Of a stretch of DNA of 6,541 nucleotides, positions 6,463 through 6,541 are shown in pieces. Origin of the DNA: a bacterium. Lineage in GTDB: Bacteria > Desulfobacterota > GWC2-55-46 > S146-80 > JALXFI01. The translations under genes and the position numbers were made by a program. Positions within the stretch are counted from its first letter, which is position 1. Each line of letters starts with the position of its first letter. The notes under the pieces are model-generated. The model saw only the letters and a list, made by a program, of their open reading frames with translations. It did no database searches and had not been told where the DNA came from. Location: NCBI GenBank assembly GCA_027069035.1, contig JALXFI010000169.1, forward strand, positions 1 to 6,541, in the 5' to 3' direction.

Positions 6463-6541
6463 ATGGAGCTTGATAAAAATATTATAAGGATCCTGCAAAA
6501 AAAAAGGGGATGCTATCTTTCCGGAGAGGAACTGGCGGGAC
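6463..6541 (+). CDS. birA: Probable biotin--protein ligase / biotin operon repressor, N-terminal fragment (cut by window edge)
   Basis: Only 26 codons are visible, beginning MELDKNIIRILQKKRGCYLS and running on through GEELAG. The pattern I-L-x(5-6)-[GC]-x-[LV]-SGEELA is that of the first helix and turn of the winged helix-turn-helix at the N-terminus of bifunctional BirA proteins, in which this domain binds the bio operator and the missing remainder would attach biotin to acetyl-CoA carboxylase or similar carriers. The position right after nadC supports this, since nadC-birA (often with coaX next) is a recurring gene order in several phyla. The start is uncertain: no clear ribosome site precedes ATG 6463, an in-frame TTG lies at 6448, and an in-frame stop at 6430 limits the extension. 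An A9 run at 6497-6505 lies inside codons 12-15. A different HTH regulator cannot be excluded from so short a piece. Confidence 0.7.
   Translation, partial: MELDKNIIRILQKKRGCYLSGEELAG

Overview
The window looks like ordinary chromosomal DNA of a bacterium with moderate GC content. All genes lie on the plus strand. No gene here fixes the taxonomy. The long acidic response regulator and the valS-nadC-birA order suggest a deltaproteobacterium-like lineage (Desulfobacterota, Nitrospirota or a related uncultured phylum), but this is inference from memory of similar loci.

Layout. (1) Bases 2-736 hold the 3' part of an unrecognised Ser/Thr/Ala-rich protein whose frame is open to the window edge. 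(2) Bases 737-1028 hold no convincing gene. They contain a sigma70-like promoter (-35 at 781-786), then a 121-nt imperfect palindrome (853-973), a perfect 9-bp hairpin (975-996) and a small hairpin just ahead of the ribosome binding site. This is either a structured 5' leader or an inserted palindromic repeat. (3) Bases 1029-2591 encode a 520-residue protein: a CheY-like receiver domain, a very acidic repetitive linker of about 330 residues, and a short conserved-looking C-terminal helical segment. A clear intrinsic terminator follows at 2641-2664. (4) Bases 2774-6541 form a second same-strand cluster: valS (valyl-tRNA synthetase, complete), nadC (quinolinate phosphoribosyltransferase, complete, 8 nt downstream) and the first 26 codons of a probable birA.

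How the genes fit together. The receiver protein stands alone between its own promoter and terminator and carries no DNA-binding or enzymatic domain, so it probably acts by protein-protein contact after phosphorylation by an unlinked kinase. The valS-nadC-birA cluster is housekeeping: tRNA charging, NAD synthesis and biotin attachment or regulation.

The points most worth a second look are the long palindrome upstream of the receiver gene, the C-terminal segment of that protein (which resembles polar-organiser C-termini such as PopZ), and an insertion of about 50 residues between two CxxC pairs of ValRS. I see no mobile element, CRISPR array, tRNA, rRNA or defence system.
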